Assembly (NCBI RefSeq): GCF_014279815.1
Contig: NZ_CP047941.1
Location: forward strand, 1,922,001-1,986,000
Source of the DNA: Synechococcus sp. NOUM97013
GTDB taxonomy: Bacteria; Cyanobacteriota; Cyanobacteriia; PCC-6307; Cyanobiaceae
Reading direction: 5' to 3'
DNA: 64,000 bases
Positions 29,298 to 38,831 of the stretch are shown here, piece by piece. Numbering within the stretch: position 1 is the stretch's first letter; every line of letters starts with the position of its first letter. Below the pieces are notes generated by a model. It was not told the origin of the DNA. It searched no databases and saw nothing but the letters and a program-made list of their open reading frames with translations. Position numbers and translations under genes: made by a program.

Positions 29298-29326
29298 TCC
29301 GGGAACGCCAGTTCCCGGATTTTTTT
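29298..29326 (+). terminator. Rho-independent terminator after atpC
   Basis: TCCGGGAAC and GTTCCCGGA form a nine-base stem with loop GCCA, followed by a run of seven Ts. It starts 33 bases after the atpC stop. Confidence 0.92.
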
Positions 29327-29338
29327 GACTTGAATTAA

Positions 29339-29986
29339 TTAGCGGATATTGTCCAACACCTGCATTTTGAGTTCGTTCATGCTCTGAGCATTGTCCGAAT
29401 CCCAGGTGATGTCCCACACCGGAACGTCCAGGAACTGCGCCAGCCTGTGCGCATCCTGCCGCAGCCAAATCAAGATGGCGTGATCAATCAGATTCAGTCG
29501 CCCGCCAAGATGATTGACCAGATTCAGTTCATAACTCATAAAAAATGTGCGCCGATAAGTCATCCCGTAGGTCTCACCAGTAAAAACCCGTTCAGGAATC
29601 ACTTGAACGGCATGGATGCTGGAAAGACGACCCTCCATTAAGCGCTTCGAGGGTGCAACCAGTCGTTGTTCCCAAAACCAGCCTGATCGAGAATCAAAGA
29701 CCACTGTGCGCAGGGTGAAGCCAAAAACAGGCGTGGCAATCAACAGCATCGTCAGCAACGCGACGGCTGATCCCTGCCCATCCGTGATGAATTGCCAGAT
29801 CAATAACACCAGTCCACTGACCTCACTCAGGATCAACAGCGGCCTGTTCAGCGGAACATTGGGTCGCAACTCCGCCCAACCCCCAGCCTCATCAATCACC
29901 AGGCGATGCGTCGGCCAACTGTGCCCACGCAAGGCAAGCGGAGTCCAGTTCGTGCGCGTAATGACTGGATCATCGTTCTCCATCAA
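29339..29986 (-). CDS. Hypothetical membrane protein (215 aa)
   Basis: I do not recognise this family. The N-terminal 50 residues are soluble. Two adjacent hydrophobic segments follow (LLILSEVSGLVLLIWQFI and VALLTMLLIATPVFGFTL), a membrane hairpin. The C-terminal 110 residues are a soluble domain rich in aromatic and charged residues (FDSRSGWFWEQRLVAPSKRL, MTYRRTFFMSYELNLVNHLG), resembling bacterial PH-like membrane proteins in outline. The base composition is a little less GC-rich than its neighbours. It starts at the second or first ATG (MMENDDP). It is convergent with atpC and has a terminator of the upstream PSRP-3 gene before it, so it is transcribed alone. Confidence 0.65.
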   Translation of the reverse strand: MMENDDPVITRTNWTPLALRGHSWPTHRLVIDEAGGWAELRPNVPLNRPLLILSEVSGLVLLIWQFITDGQGSAVALLTMLLIATPVFGFTLRTVVFDSRSGWFWEQRLVAPSKRLMEGRLSSIHAVQVIPERVFTGETYGMTYRRTFFMSYELNLVNHLGGRLNLIDHAILIWLRQDAHRLAQFLDVPVWDITWDSDNAQSMNELKMQVLDNIR

Positions 29987-30030
29987 CGCATGATTTCAGA
30001 CGATTCGTGCTCAACTCTGAACCACCAGAC

Positions 30031-30056
30031 AAAAAAAAGACCTGCTGATGCAGGTC
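30031..30056 (-). terminator. Rho-independent terminator after PSRP-3
   Basis: Read on the minus strand, GACCTGC and GCAGGTC pair around a four-base loop and are followed by eight Ts. It lies 28 bases downstream of the ribosomal protein gene's stop. Confidence 0.9.
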
Positions 30057-30083
30057 GTGGCGGAACGATGGAAAACCTGGAGA

Positions 30084-30611
<528 letters not shown>

Positions 30612-30673
30612 TCAAGGACAAACAACTAACCTACCAGCCGCCTTAACCCTGCCCCCTGATCTGGCAACCGCTC

Positions 30674-31429
30674 ATGAGTCAACTGCTGCTGTTTGACATC
30701 GACGGAGTGATCCGCGATGTGGCTGGCAGCTACCGCAGAGCCCTCCAAGCCACGGTGAAGCACTACAGCGGCTGGACGCCGAGCCCAGCGGTCATTGATG
30801 CCCTCAAAGGCGAGGGGCGTTGGAACAACGACTGGGATGCCAGCCTTGAGCTGCTGCGCAGGCATGGCGTCAATCTGCCCGAACGCCAGGCGCTGATCGA
30901 GATCTTTAGCGGCTTCTATTTCGGCGGTGACCCCGATGGTGATCCCAGCGGCTGGCAGGGTTTCATCCGCGATGAACCGCTGCTGGTGAGCGCTGATTTC
31001 TTCAGGGTGATCCATCACCTGGGATGGATCTGGGGCTTTGTCAGCGGCGCCGAGCCGCCCTCGGCCCGATTCGTGCTGGAGCAGCGACTGCAGCTGGAGA
31101 CACCACCGCTGATCGCCATGGGTGATGCGCCTGACAAACCGGATCCTCGCGGCTTGATCCAGCTCAGCAACAGCCTGTTGAACGACAAAACCGGCGGTAG
31201 CGTCGCCTACCTGGGCGACACGGTTGCCGATGTGCAAACCGTGGTTAATGCACGCACGACCTGCCCTGAGCGTTGCTGGATCAGCCTGGCTGTCCCGCCC
31301 CCCCATCTCCAACCAGGCAGTCCTGAACGCCAGGCCTATGAGCAGCAACTGCGCGATGCCGGAGCAGACCACATCCTCCCCGACACCCGTTCCGCCATTC
31401 AATGGCTGGAACGGCAAACAGGACGCTGA
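30674..31429 (+). CDS. HAD-superfamily hydrolase (TIGR01548-like)
   Basis: This is a 251-residue haloacid-dehalogenase-type phosphatase. Motif I is LLLFDIDGVIRDVAGSYRRA with nucleophile Asp8 and acid Asp10. The cap region has EGRWNNDWDASLELLRRHGV, motif II is VSGAEPP, and the Asp of motif IV is in VAYLGDTVADVQTVV. The Val-Ile-Arg-Asp-Val form of motif I is typical of a cyanobacterial subfamily (TIGR01548) whose substrate is unknown; imidazoleglycerol-phosphate dehydratase-like roles have been suggested by distant similarity only. The gene is single, between PSRP-3 (divergent) and pepP (convergent). Confidence 0.85.
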   Translation: MSQLLLFDIDGVIRDVAGSYRRALQATVKHYSGWTPSPAVIDALKGEGRWNNDWDASLELLRRHGVNLPERQALIEIFSGFYFGGDPDGDPSGWQGFIRDEPLLVSADFFRVIHHLGWIWGFVSGAEPPSARFVLEQRLQLETPPLIAMGDAPDKPDPRGLIQLSNSLLNDKTGGSVAYLGDTVADVQTVVNARTTCPERCWISLAVPPPHLQPGSPERQAYEQQLRDAGADHILPDTRSAIQWLERQTGR

Positions 31430-31616
31430 GGATCGTGCCAACGGGAGAGGAGCCTCCGGATTTCACGAACAGCACACCTCACTGGTCTCAGCATGTCCAG
31501 GACATGCAAACAGGGCTTTTGACACTCGCTCTGGGTATCGGCGCCGGTGGTGCTGGGCAACGAGCTGATGCTGCTGGTGGTGGTGCTGTTCTGGCTGGTG
31601 CTTGACCTGGTGTAAG

Positions 31617-32969
31617 TCAGCCCTCCATGGCCTGCACGGCCTTCAGGGCATCCACGCTGAGCACTTCATGGCCACAGGCCACCTCCTGACGATCACGGAC
31701 TGCCACATCGTCCTCAATGCGGATGCCGATGCCCTTCCAGCGATCGTCAATGGACGGCTGACCTTCAGGGACCGCCAGACGATCACTCACATAGAGGCCA
31801 GGCTCCACAGTGAGCACCATGCCGGGCTCCAGCTCAACGTGATGCTCACCGAGGCGGTAAGCGCCCACATCGTGCACATCCAGCCCCAGCCAGTGACCGG
31901 TGCGGTGCATGTAGAGGTGGCGATAAGCCCCCTGTTCGATCAAGCCATCGACATCCCCGAGGAGCAGGCCTAGGTCCACAAGTCCTTCCACCATCACCCG
32001 GACGGCTGTGGCATGCACATCTTCGGCCGTCTGACCTGGATGGACGCTGTCGATCGCCGCTTCCTGCGCAGCGAGCACCAGCGAATAGAGCTCACGCTGC
32101 TCACCGGTGAACCGACCACTGATGGGGAAGGTACGAGTGATATCGCCGTTGTAGTAGTCCGGCAGCGAACAACCGGCATCGATCAGCAGCAGATCTCCCT
32201 CCTGGAGCACGTCGCGGTTGTCGATGTAATGCAGAACGCAGGCGTTGTCTCCTCCCGCAACGATGGAGCTGTAGGCAGCACCTCGGGCTCCTTGCTCGAG
32301 GAAATGCTGCTCAATCAAGGCCTGCACCTGCCGCTCCGTCATGCCCGGACGAACGGCGGCTCTGGCCAACTCATGGGCTGAGGCGGAAATCCTGCAGGCC
32401 TCGCGCATCCGCTCCAGCTCCGAAGACTCCTTACGCAGACGCATGCGATGCAGCACCGGACAGGGCGCCACCAACGCCAGTGCCGCTCGGCCGGTGCGCG
32501 GTGCCCGGTCCAGCTGCGTCGCCCAGGCGCGCAGCACCAGCGGCTCCACCAGCGGGTGACTGCCGATGCGGAAGGCAATCCCCTCGGCACCCTCCAGATA
32601 CTGCGGCAGAAGGGCATCCAACTCGATGCGCGGGTGGGCACAATCTGCGCCGAAGCGCTCGATCGCCCCTTCACACCCCCAGCGGCGGCCGGTCCAGACC
32701 TCGGCGGAGGGCTCACGGGGATTCACGAAAAGGACAAAGCGTTCACCCTCGGGGCGATGGGGCAGAAACAGGGCCACCGCATCAGGCTCATCAAGACCGG
32801 TGAGATACCAGAAATCACTGTTCTGACGGAACGGCCACTCGGTATCGGCATGGTGGGTGACCAAGGTTGAAGCGGGAATGACCGCAGCGGCCCCACCGAG
32901 TTCGGCGATGAATCGCTTGCGACGGTCCGCGAAGACCTGAGCATCAAAAACAGGAGCGAGTGCAGCCAC
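31617..32969 (-). CDS. pepP: Xaa-Pro aminopeptidase (aminopeptidase P)
   Basis: This dinuclear-metal enzyme removes an N-terminal residue before proline. It has 450 residues from a GTG start. The N-terminal non-catalytic domain includes SDFWYLTGLDEPDAVALFLP. The pita-bread domain holds the metal ligands in LLIDAGCSLPDYYNGDITRT (two Asp), RTGHWLGLDVHDVGAY (His), MVLTVEPGLYV (Glu) and GIGIRIEDDVAV (Glu). The gene's 3' end faces the HAD hydrolase gene, and its start lies 53 bases from the divergent CNNM-type gene. Confidence 0.94.
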   Translation of the reverse strand: MAALAPVFDAQVFADRRKRFIAELGGAAAVIPASTLVTHHADTEWPFRQNSDFWYLTGLDEPDAVALFLPHRPEGERFVLFVNPREPSAEVWTGRRWGCEGAIERFGADCAHPRIELDALLPQYLEGAEGIAFRIGSHPLVEPLVLRAWATQLDRAPRTGRAALALVAPCPVLHRMRLRKESSELERMREACRISASAHELARAAVRPGMTERQVQALIEQHFLEQGARGAAYSSIVAGGDNACVLHYIDNRDVLQEGDLLLIDAGCSLPDYYNGDITRTFPISGRFTGEQRELYSLVLAAQEAAIDSVHPGQTAEDVHATAVRVMVEGLVDLGLLLGDVDGLIEQGAYRHLYMHRTGHWLGLDVHDVGAYRLGEHHVELEPGMVLTVEPGLYVSDRLAVPEGQPSIDDRWKGIGIRIEDDVAVRDRQEVACGHEVLSVDALKAVQAMEG

Positions 32970-33022
32970 GGCAGAGACAGGTCACCGGAGAAACGTCAGG
33001 ATGGCAGGCAAAGCGTCTTGGC

Positions 33023-34036
33023 ATGACCTCCGACCTGCTCATCCTTCTGCTGCTTGTGGTGGTGGTGCTGACCGGATCGGCGCTGTGCTCAGGCGTTGAA
33101 GCGGCATTGCTCACGGTGAATCCCGTGCGCGTGCATGAACTCGCGGCCCGCCCTCGGCCGGTCACCGGCGCCCGCCGACTGGCTCAGCTTCGCCAGCGAC
33201 TGGGACGGACGCTCTCCGTGCTGGTGATCGCCAACAACGGCTTCAACATCTTTGGAAGCTTGATGCTGGGTGGCTATGCCTCCGTTGTCTTTACCGAACG
33301 GATGGATGCGGGAAGCATTGCCCTGCCGCTCTTCTCCGTGAGCCTCACGGTGTTGGTGATTCTGCTGGGCGAAATCCTGCCCAAGGCGATTGGCAGCCGC
33401 CTGGCCCTGCCTGTCTCCCTGGCGAGCGCTCCAGTCCTGCACTGGCTCGGCGTGATGATGCGCCCACTCGTGCTGCTGCTGGAACGTCTGCTGCCAGCCA
33501 TCACCGAGGAAAACGAGATCAGCACCGATGAGGAGGAGATCCGGCTGCTAGCGAAGCTCGGATCACAGAAGGGGCAGATCGAAGCCGATGAGGCCGCGAT
33601 GATCTCCAAGGTGTTCCTCCTCAATGACCTCACGGCGAGGGATCTGATGACACCGCGTGTGGCGGCACCCACCCTGAATGGGGCAACCCGTCTGGAGCAG
33701 CTACGCGCTGAGCTGCTCGACAATGAGGCCCAGTGGTGGGTGGTGCTGGGCGACGCCGTCGACAAGGTGTTGGGCGTGGCCAGCCGTGATCGCTTGCTCA
33801 GTGCGCTTGTGCGCAGCCAAGGGCAACTCACTCCGGCCGACCTGAGTGAGCCTGCTGAATTCGTCCCCGAAATGATCCGAGCCGACCGCCTACTCACCGC
33901 CTTCCGACGGGACAACAGCGGTGTTCGCGTCGTGGTGGATGAGTTCGGTGGGTTCGTGGGTGTGATCGGGCCGGAAGCGGTGCTGGCCGTGCTGGCGGGG
34001 TGGTGGCGCAAAACGGCCGCAGGTGTCGCACCATGA
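33023..34036 (+). CDS. CNNM / DUF21-CBS transporter-like protein (hemolysin C type)
   Basis: This 337-residue inner-membrane protein has the DUF21 membrane domain followed by a cytoplasmic CBS pair. Membrane segments: LILLLLVVVVLTGSALCSGV (5-24), the NNGFNIFGSLMLGGYASVVF region, LPLFSVSLTVLVILLGEILP with the conserved Gly-Glu-Ile-Leu-Pro-Lys motif, and LASAPVLHWLGVMMRPLVLL. The CBS part shows LTARDLMTPRVAAPTLN and the second repeat. Bacterial CNNM proteins act in magnesium or sodium transport; the substrate here is not known. The ATG at 33023 is chosen. Its stop overlaps the start of the GTPase gene (ATGA). Confidence 0.88.
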   Translation: MTSDLLILLLLVVVVLTGSALCSGVEAALLTVNPVRVHELAARPRPVTGARRLAQLRQRLGRTLSVLVIANNGFNIFGSLMLGGYASVVFTERMDAGSIALPLFSVSLTVLVILLGEILPKAIGSRLALPVSLASAPVLHWLGVMMRPLVLLLERLLPAITEENEISTDEEEIRLLAKLGSQKGQIEADEAAMISKVFLLNDLTARDLMTPRVAAPTLNGATRLEQLRAELLDNEAQWWVVLGDAVDKVLGVASRDRLLSALVRSQGQLTPADLSEPAEFVPEMIRADRLLTAFRRDNSGVRVVVDEFGGFVGVIGPEAVLAVLAGWWRKTAAGVAP

Positions 34037-35343
34037 GCGGCATCGGAGATCAGTGCCGCGACCGCCTGCTGGGGTGGCGTGCACAACTCGATCTCACCCC
34101 CCGGGAACAAGGCTTGCTCTCAGGAGCCCTGCGCCTGCTGGACCTGCAGCTGCAACGGCTCGACAGCCACAGGCTGCGCATCGCGGTGTTCGGCCGGGTG
34201 GGTGTGGGCAAGTCCAGCCTGGTCAATGCGCTGGTGGGTCAAGACGTGATGGCCACCGACGTCGCCCATGGCTGCACACGCCATCAACAGGCGGTGCCCT
34301 GGCCACGTCCGGTTCCGGGATTGCAATCCGTGGACCTGGTCGACACACCAGGAATCGATGAGGTCGATGCGCCGGCCCGGGCACGCCTGGCCGCCCGCGT
34401 CGCGCTGCATGCCGACCTGGTGTTGCTGGTGCTGGATGGAGACATCACCCGGGTGGAACTGGATGCCCTGGAAACACTGCAGGCGATGGGCAAACCGGTG
34501 CTCACGGTGTTGAACCGCAGCGACTGCTGGCCCAGCGAGCAGCTGCCGGATCTGCTGCGCAGCATCCACGGTCGTTTGCCATCGGGGCTGCCTGCTCCCT
34601 TGGCCGTCGCCGCCGCTCCAAGACGTGCTGAGCAGCGACCCGATGGCCGCATCCGCAGCCGGCAGCAGCCCGCCGATGTGGCGCCGCTGGAAATCTGTCT
34701 GGACACCCTTCTGGAGCAGCATGGCCACAGCCTGCTGCTGCTGAACACCCTGCGCCAGGCCGCCAAAATTCAGCAGCAGCTCGAAACCGGGCGTCTGCAA
34801 CGCCGACGTCGGGAAGCCCAGGGCTTGATCGGTCGTTACGCCGCCCTCAAGGCCACCGGCGTGGCTGCCAATCCCCTGATGCTGCTGGATCTGGCGGGCG
34901 GTATGGCCTGTGACGCCGCCCTTGTCCGCCATCTTTGCGAGCTCTATGACCTGCCCCTCGGAGGCCCGGCAGCCCGTCGGTTGCTCCGCCAGCTGAGCGG
35001 ACAAAACGCCTTGCTGGGCGGCGCTCAGCTGGGTCTCCAGGTCGCCCTTGGCTCCCTGCGGCAACTGCTGTTGCTGGCGGCTCCCTTCAGTGCAGGACTC
35101 ACCCTGGCTCCGGCTGCTCCCGTGGCCGTCGCCCAGGCCGCACTCGCTGTTCACACCACCCGTCGCACAGGACGTCTGACGGCGCGCTGGTTGCTCGAGG
35201 AGCGGGGCCGGGGCCGCCGCCAACAACCTGGTCCTGCCACGTTGCTGCGGCGACTGGCCCGATCAGACCACGGCATCCTTCAGCTGATGCAGGACTGGCC
35301 TCAGCCGCAATCCCGCCCGCCGCTGCCGTCACTGCTGCCCTGA
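34033..35343 (+). CDS. Era/YcjF-like GTPase (DUF697-type C-terminus)
   Basis: This is a 436-residue GTP-binding protein. G1 is RIAVFGRVGVGKSSLVNALV (54-61 is GRVGVGKS), G3 is LVDTPGIDE, and G4 is the variant NRSD in LTVLNRSDC. After about residue 235 the protein is helical and hydrophobic toward the end (LLLLAAPFSAGLTLAPAAPV, VAVAQAALAVHTTRRTGRLT), matching the DUF697/YcjF-like membrane-associating region of cyanobacterial GTPases. The N-terminal 45 residues are helical. ATG overlaps the stop of the CNNM gene by four bases, and nadD begins two bases after its stop, so the run is one operon. The function is unknown. Confidence 0.85.
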   Translation: MSGIGDQCRDRLLGWRAQLDLTPREQGLLSGALRLLDLQLQRLDSHRLRIAVFGRVGVGKSSLVNALVGQDVMATDVAHGCTRHQQAVPWPRPVPGLQSVDLVDTPGIDEVDAPARARLAARVALHADLVLLVLDGDITRVELDALETLQAMGKPVLTVLNRSDCWPSEQLPDLLRSIHGRLPSGLPAPLAVAAAPRRAEQRPDGRIRSRQQPADVAPLEICLDTLLEQHGHSLLLLNTLRQAAKIQQQLETGRLQRRRREAQGLIGRYAALKATGVAANPLMLLDLAGGMACDAALVRHLCELYDLPLGGPAARRLLRQLSGQNALLGGAQLGLQVALGSLRQLLLLAAPFSAGLTLAPAAPVAVAQAALAVHTTRRTGRLTARWLLEERGRGRRQQPGPATLLRRLARSDHGILQLMQDWPQPQSRPPLPSLLP

Positions 35344-35345
35344 CC

Positions 35346-35921
35346 ATGGCCGACATCGCCTTGCTCGGCACCAGTGCCGACCCTCCAACTCGAGGCCATC
35401 AGGCGCTGTTGACCGGCCTGCTGGAGCACTATCCCCGGGTGGCCACATGGGCCAGCGACAACCCTATGAAACAGCATGCGGCTGATCTGAGCATGCGACG
35501 CGATCTGCTCCAAGCCCTGGTGCACCACATCGCCGATCCAAGGCTGGAGCTGGCCCAGGAGCTCAGCAGTCCCTATGCGATCACCACGCTGGAACGTGCA
35601 AAGAAGCGCTGGCCAAGTCAACACTTCTGTTTCGTGGTGGGCAGTGATCTGGCCGCACAGATCCCCAGCTGGAAAAACAGCCGGGACTGGCTGTCGCACT
35701 GCGAGCTCGGCATCGTGCCGCGAGAAGGCTGGCCTCTCGCGGACAGTGCACTCAACGCTCTGAACGCGTTGGGAGCCCGACTGCAGGTGTTGCCGCTCAG
35801 CATCCCTGGCACAGCCAGCTCCAAGGTGCGTCAAGCCGGTGAACGGGACCAGGTGCCCGAAAGCCTCAGGCCGCTGCTGCTGAAGCACAATCTCTACGGA
35901 TACAGCCTTCCCACTGCCTGA
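35346..35921 (+). CDS. nadD: Nicotinate-nucleotide adenylyltransferase
   Basis: This enzyme adenylates nicotinate mononucleotide to deamido-NAD. The 191-residue protein has the nucleotidyltransferase start IALLGTSADPPTRGHQALLT (HxGH-type motif in the form TRGHQ), PRVATWASDNPMKQHAADLS, SPYAITTLERAKKRWPSQHF, CFVVGSDLAAQIPSWKNSRD and the C-terminal SISSTKxR-like segment IPGTASSKVRQ. It fits the shorter cyanobacterial variant of the family. The next gene, six bases downstream, encodes NAD synthetase, the following step, which supports the call. Confidence 0.88.
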   Translation: MADIALLGTSADPPTRGHQALLTGLLEHYPRVATWASDNPMKQHAADLSMRRDLLQALVHHIADPRLELAQELSSPYAITTLERAKKRWPSQHFCFVVGSDLAAQIPSWKNSRDWLSHCELGIVPREGWPLADSALNALNALGARLQVLPLSIPGTASSKVRQAGERDQVPESLRPLLLKHNLYGYSLPTA

Positions 35922-35927
35922 CTGCCG

Positions 35928-37658
35928 ATGCGTGTCGCTCTGGCCCAGATCAATCCTGTGGTGGGCGATCTGCTTGGCAACGCCGACCGCATCCTGCAGG
36001 CCGTCGACGATGTGACCCGCAACGAAGCGACGCCGCCGGCCCTGATGGTGACGCCGGAGCTGTCGCTATGGGGGTATCCACCGCGAGATCTCCTGTTCAG
36101 CTCTGCTCACCTTCAGCAGCAGACGGAAGCCCTAGAAGTGCTCTGCAGGGGCCTGACCAGCCGTGGTTCGGCCATGGCCTTGCTGGTGGGCTTCGCGGAT
36201 GCAGCGGAGGATTCCCTGCATCCATCGCTGTTCAATGCCCTCGCACTGGTGGAGGCAGGGGGGTGGCGTGTGGCAGCCCGCAAACAGCTGCTGCCCAGCT
36301 ACGACGTGTTCGATGAGACGCGCTATTTCCGCCCCAGTCAGGGAGCCGCAAACATCACGCTGCGCCAGGGGGGGCGGGACTGGCGGATTGGCCTGACCAT
36401 CTGCGAAGACCTCTGGGTGGAGGACGAACTGCACGATCGCCGACTGGTGGGACCGGATCCTGTGGGGGGCCTGATCGACCAACACATTGACCTGCTGATC
36501 AACTGCTCCGCCTCACCCTTCGGACGTCGCAAAGCTGCACTGCGGCAGCGTCTGGCCTTCCGGGCTGCGCAACGGCTGCGCTGCCCTGTGGTCTATGTGA
36601 ACCAGGTGGGGGGCAACGACGAACTGGTGTTTGATGGCGCCAGCTTCGTGATGGGCAGCAACAGCGAGACGCCGCTGCTGCAGCTACCGAGCTGTGTGAC
36701 CACCGCCGCAATCTGGAATCCAGAGGGAGACGCCACTGACCAGGACACCACCGACCAGAACGCCAGGGACCATGAAGCCAGTGACGAACTGGAGCTGCTG
36801 TTCCGCTCTCTGGTGACCGGGGTGAGGGACTACGCCGGAAAGTGTGGATTCGGCAAAGCCCTGCTCGGCCTCAGCGGAGGCATCGACTCCGCGCTGGTGG
36901 CGGTGATTGCCGCCGCAGCGCTTGGCGCCGAGCAGGTGCAGACGCTGCTGATGCCATCGCCATGGAGTTCCTCCGGATCGATCACTGATGCACTCACGCT
37001 CAGCGAGCGTCTGGGATTGGCCCATTCCATCGTTCCGATCGAAACCCTGATGGAGGGCTTTGAAACGACCTTGACCCCCGCGCTCCAGGCCGCGCCCAGC
37101 GGCGTGACCGCAGAAAATCTGCAGTCGCGCATCCGCGGCACGCTGCTGATGGCCGTCGCCAACCAACAGGGACAACTGCTGCTCACCACCGGCAACAAAT
37201 CCGAACTGGCCGTGGGCTATTGCACCCTTTACGGCGACATGAATGGTGGTCTGGCGGTGATTGGCGATCTCTACAAGTCGACCGTGTTCGCGCTTTGTCG
37301 CTGGCTGGAAAGCGACGCCGCAGGCCCCTGCCGAAGCGAGCTCGGCCTTCCCGCAGAAGGCGCACTGATCGGAACAGCGATTCTCGAGAAACCGCCCAGC
37401 GCCGAGTTGCGCCCAGACCAGAAGGACATCGACTCGCTGCCCGACTACGACCGGCTGGATCCGTTGCTGATCGATCTAATCGAACATCGGCTCAGCGGAG
37501 ATCAGCTTGTGGGCGCCGGTCACGATCCCAGGGAAGTCGAGCGGATCGAACGCCTGTTCCGACGCGCGGAATTCAAACGCCGACAGGCCGCTCCCGTACT
37601 GAAGATGAGCAACCAGGCCTTCGGTAGCGGCTGGCGGCTGCCGATCGCGGCCGTCTGA
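35928..37658 (+). CDS. nadE: NAD+ synthase, glutamine-hydrolysing
   Basis: This enzyme converts deamido-NAD to NAD, using glutamine as ammonia donor. It has 576 residues in two domains. The nitrilase-type glutaminase has its triad at Glu44 (TPELSLWGYPPRD), Lys119 (RKQLLPSYDVFDE) and Cys159 (LTICEDLW). The synthetase domain carries the ATP loop LGLSGGIDSALVAVIAAAAL and LLLTTGNKSELAVGYCTLYG. Between them (267-287) is a low-complexity Asp/Thr/Gln-rich linker (EGDATDQDTTDQNARDH). The ATG follows nadD by six bases. The order GTPase-nadD-nadE-ald places NAD synthesis next to an NAD-dependent enzyme. Confidence 0.96.
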   Translation: MRVALAQINPVVGDLLGNADRILQAVDDVTRNEATPPALMVTPELSLWGYPPRDLLFSSAHLQQQTEALEVLCRGLTSRGSAMALLVGFADAAEDSLHPSLFNALALVEAGGWRVAARKQLLPSYDVFDETRYFRPSQGAANITLRQGGRDWRIGLTICEDLWVEDELHDRRLVGPDPVGGLIDQHIDLLINCSASPFGRRKAALRQRLAFRAAQRLRCPVVYVNQVGGNDELVFDGASFVMGSNSETPLLQLPSCVTTAAIWNPEGDATDQDTTDQNARDHEASDELELLFRSLVTGVRDYAGKCGFGKALLGLSGGIDSALVAVIAAAALGAEQVQTLLMPSPWSSSGSITDALTLSERLGLAHSIVPIETLMEGFETTLTPALQAAPSGVTAENLQSRIRGTLLMAVANQQGQLLLTTGNKSELAVGYCTLYGDMNGGLAVIGDLYKSTVFALCRWLESDAAGPCRSELGLPAEGALIGTAILEKPPSAELRPDQKDIDSLPDYDRLDPLLIDLIEHRLSGDQLVGAGHDPREVERIERLFRRAEFKRRQAAPVLKMSNQAFGSGWRLPIAAV

Positions 37659-37687
37659 GCCAGATTAAAGGGACGATTCCGCCCTCC

Positions 37688-38827
37688 ATGGCCCATTCCG
37701 TCCTGACGGCACCGATGGCCAGCATCGGCGTGCCCACCGAAATCAAAGCCGATGAGCAGCGGGTGGCACTCACCCCCGATGCGGTGCGTGAACTGGTGAC
37801 CCACGGCCTGGAGGTGCGCATCCAGCATGGTGCTGGGGCAGGAGCCGGAATCAGCGATGACGCCTTCGCCTCCGCGGGCGCTCGCCTGGTGGATCGCGAG
37901 GAAGCCTGGGGCGCCCACCTGGTGGTGAAAGTGAAGGAGCCCCAGCCGGAGGAGTTCGGCCTGCTGCGGGACGACATGGTGCTGTTCACCTATTTGCACC
38001 TGGCGGCCTACAGCAAGGTGGGTCAGGCACTGCTGGATGCAGGCACCACGGGCGTGGCCTATGAGACGGTGCAACTGGAAAACGGCAGCCTGCCTCTGCT
38101 GGCACCGATGAGCGAAATCGCCGGACGCTTGGCAGCCCAGGTGGGTGCACGCCTGCTAGAGCGCCCAAACGGTGGGCGCGGTGTGTTGATCGGAGGCTGC
38201 ACCGGCGTCCGTCCAGCGAAGGTGGTGGTGCTGGGTGCCGGCACGGTGGGCTGGAATGCCGCCCGGCTCGCCGCCGCCATGGATGCCGAAGTGCTACTGC
38301 TGGATCGATCTCCGGAGCGGTTGCGCAGTCTGGAATCAGATCGCCGTGGTCGCTTAATCAGCATGGTGAGCAGTCGCGGCTTGCTGGAGCGGCTGGTGCC
38401 AACGGCCGACCTCCTGATCGGTGCCGTGCTGACCCCTGGCGGTCGGGCTCCCACCCTGGTGGATGAAGAGATGGTCAGGCAGATGCAACCCGGCTCAGCG
38501 ATTGTCGATGTGGCCGTCGATCAGGGGGGCTGTGTCGCCACCAGCCGGGAGACCACACACACGAATCCAACGGTCTGCATTCACGGTGTGCAGCATTACG
38601 CCGTCGGCAACATGCCCGGCGCTGTGCCCTTCACATCCACGGAAGCCCTGGTGAGCGTGACGCTGCCCTACATCCTCGGCATTGCCGGACGCGGCCTGGA
38701 AGAAGCCGTGACCGAACGGCCGGAGTTGCTCTCAGGCCTGAACACTGTGAAGGGTGCGGTCTGTCACCCCGGCGTCGCCAAGGCCCTGGGCGTCCCCCCA
38801 CGGCATCCGATGGCCTGCCTGCGTTGA
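37688..38827 (+). CDS. ald: Alanine dehydrogenase
   Basis: This NAD-dependent enzyme interconverts L-alanine and pyruvate plus ammonia. It has 379 residues. It shows IGVPTEIKADEQRVALTPDA with the pyruvate-site residues, VVKVKEPQPEEFGLLRDDMV, YLHLAAYSKVGQALLDAGTT, AYETVQLENGSLPLLAPMSE, the NAD fold KVVVLGAGTVGWNAARLAAA, and the DVAVDQGGC motif. The start is the ATG at 37688; the N-terminal extension MAHSVLTAPMAS is short. It is the last gene of the run beginning at the CNNM gene, 29 bases after nadE, and is convergent with ychJ. Confidence 0.94.
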   Translation: MAHSVLTAPMASIGVPTEIKADEQRVALTPDAVRELVTHGLEVRIQHGAGAGAGISDDAFASAGARLVDREEAWGAHLVVKVKEPQPEEFGLLRDDMVLFTYLHLAAYSKVGQALLDAGTTGVAYETVQLENGSLPLLAPMSEIAGRLAAQVGARLLERPNGGRGVLIGGCTGVRPAKVVVLGAGTVGWNAARLAAAMDAEVLLLDRSPERLRSLESDRRGRLISMVSSRGLLERLVPTADLLIGAVLTPGGRAPTLVDEEMVRQMQPGSAIVDVAVDQGGCVATSRETTHTNPTVCIHGVQHYAVGNMPGAVPFTSTEALVSVTLPYILGIAGRGLEEAVTERPELLSGLNTVKGAVCHPGVAKALGVPPRHPMACLR

Positions 38828-38831
38828 GGCG

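Noticed and set aside
31547-31615. 22-codon hydrophobic frame (GTG start) between the HAD hydrolase and pepP
   Set aside because: One membrane helix would fit, but there is no ribosome site, the sequence is a simple Leu/Val run, and no known small subunit matches; too little to call.
34120-35226. 368-codon open frame antisense to the GTPase gene
   Set aside because: Gln-rich shadow; the plus strand has clear G1, G3 and G4 motifs.
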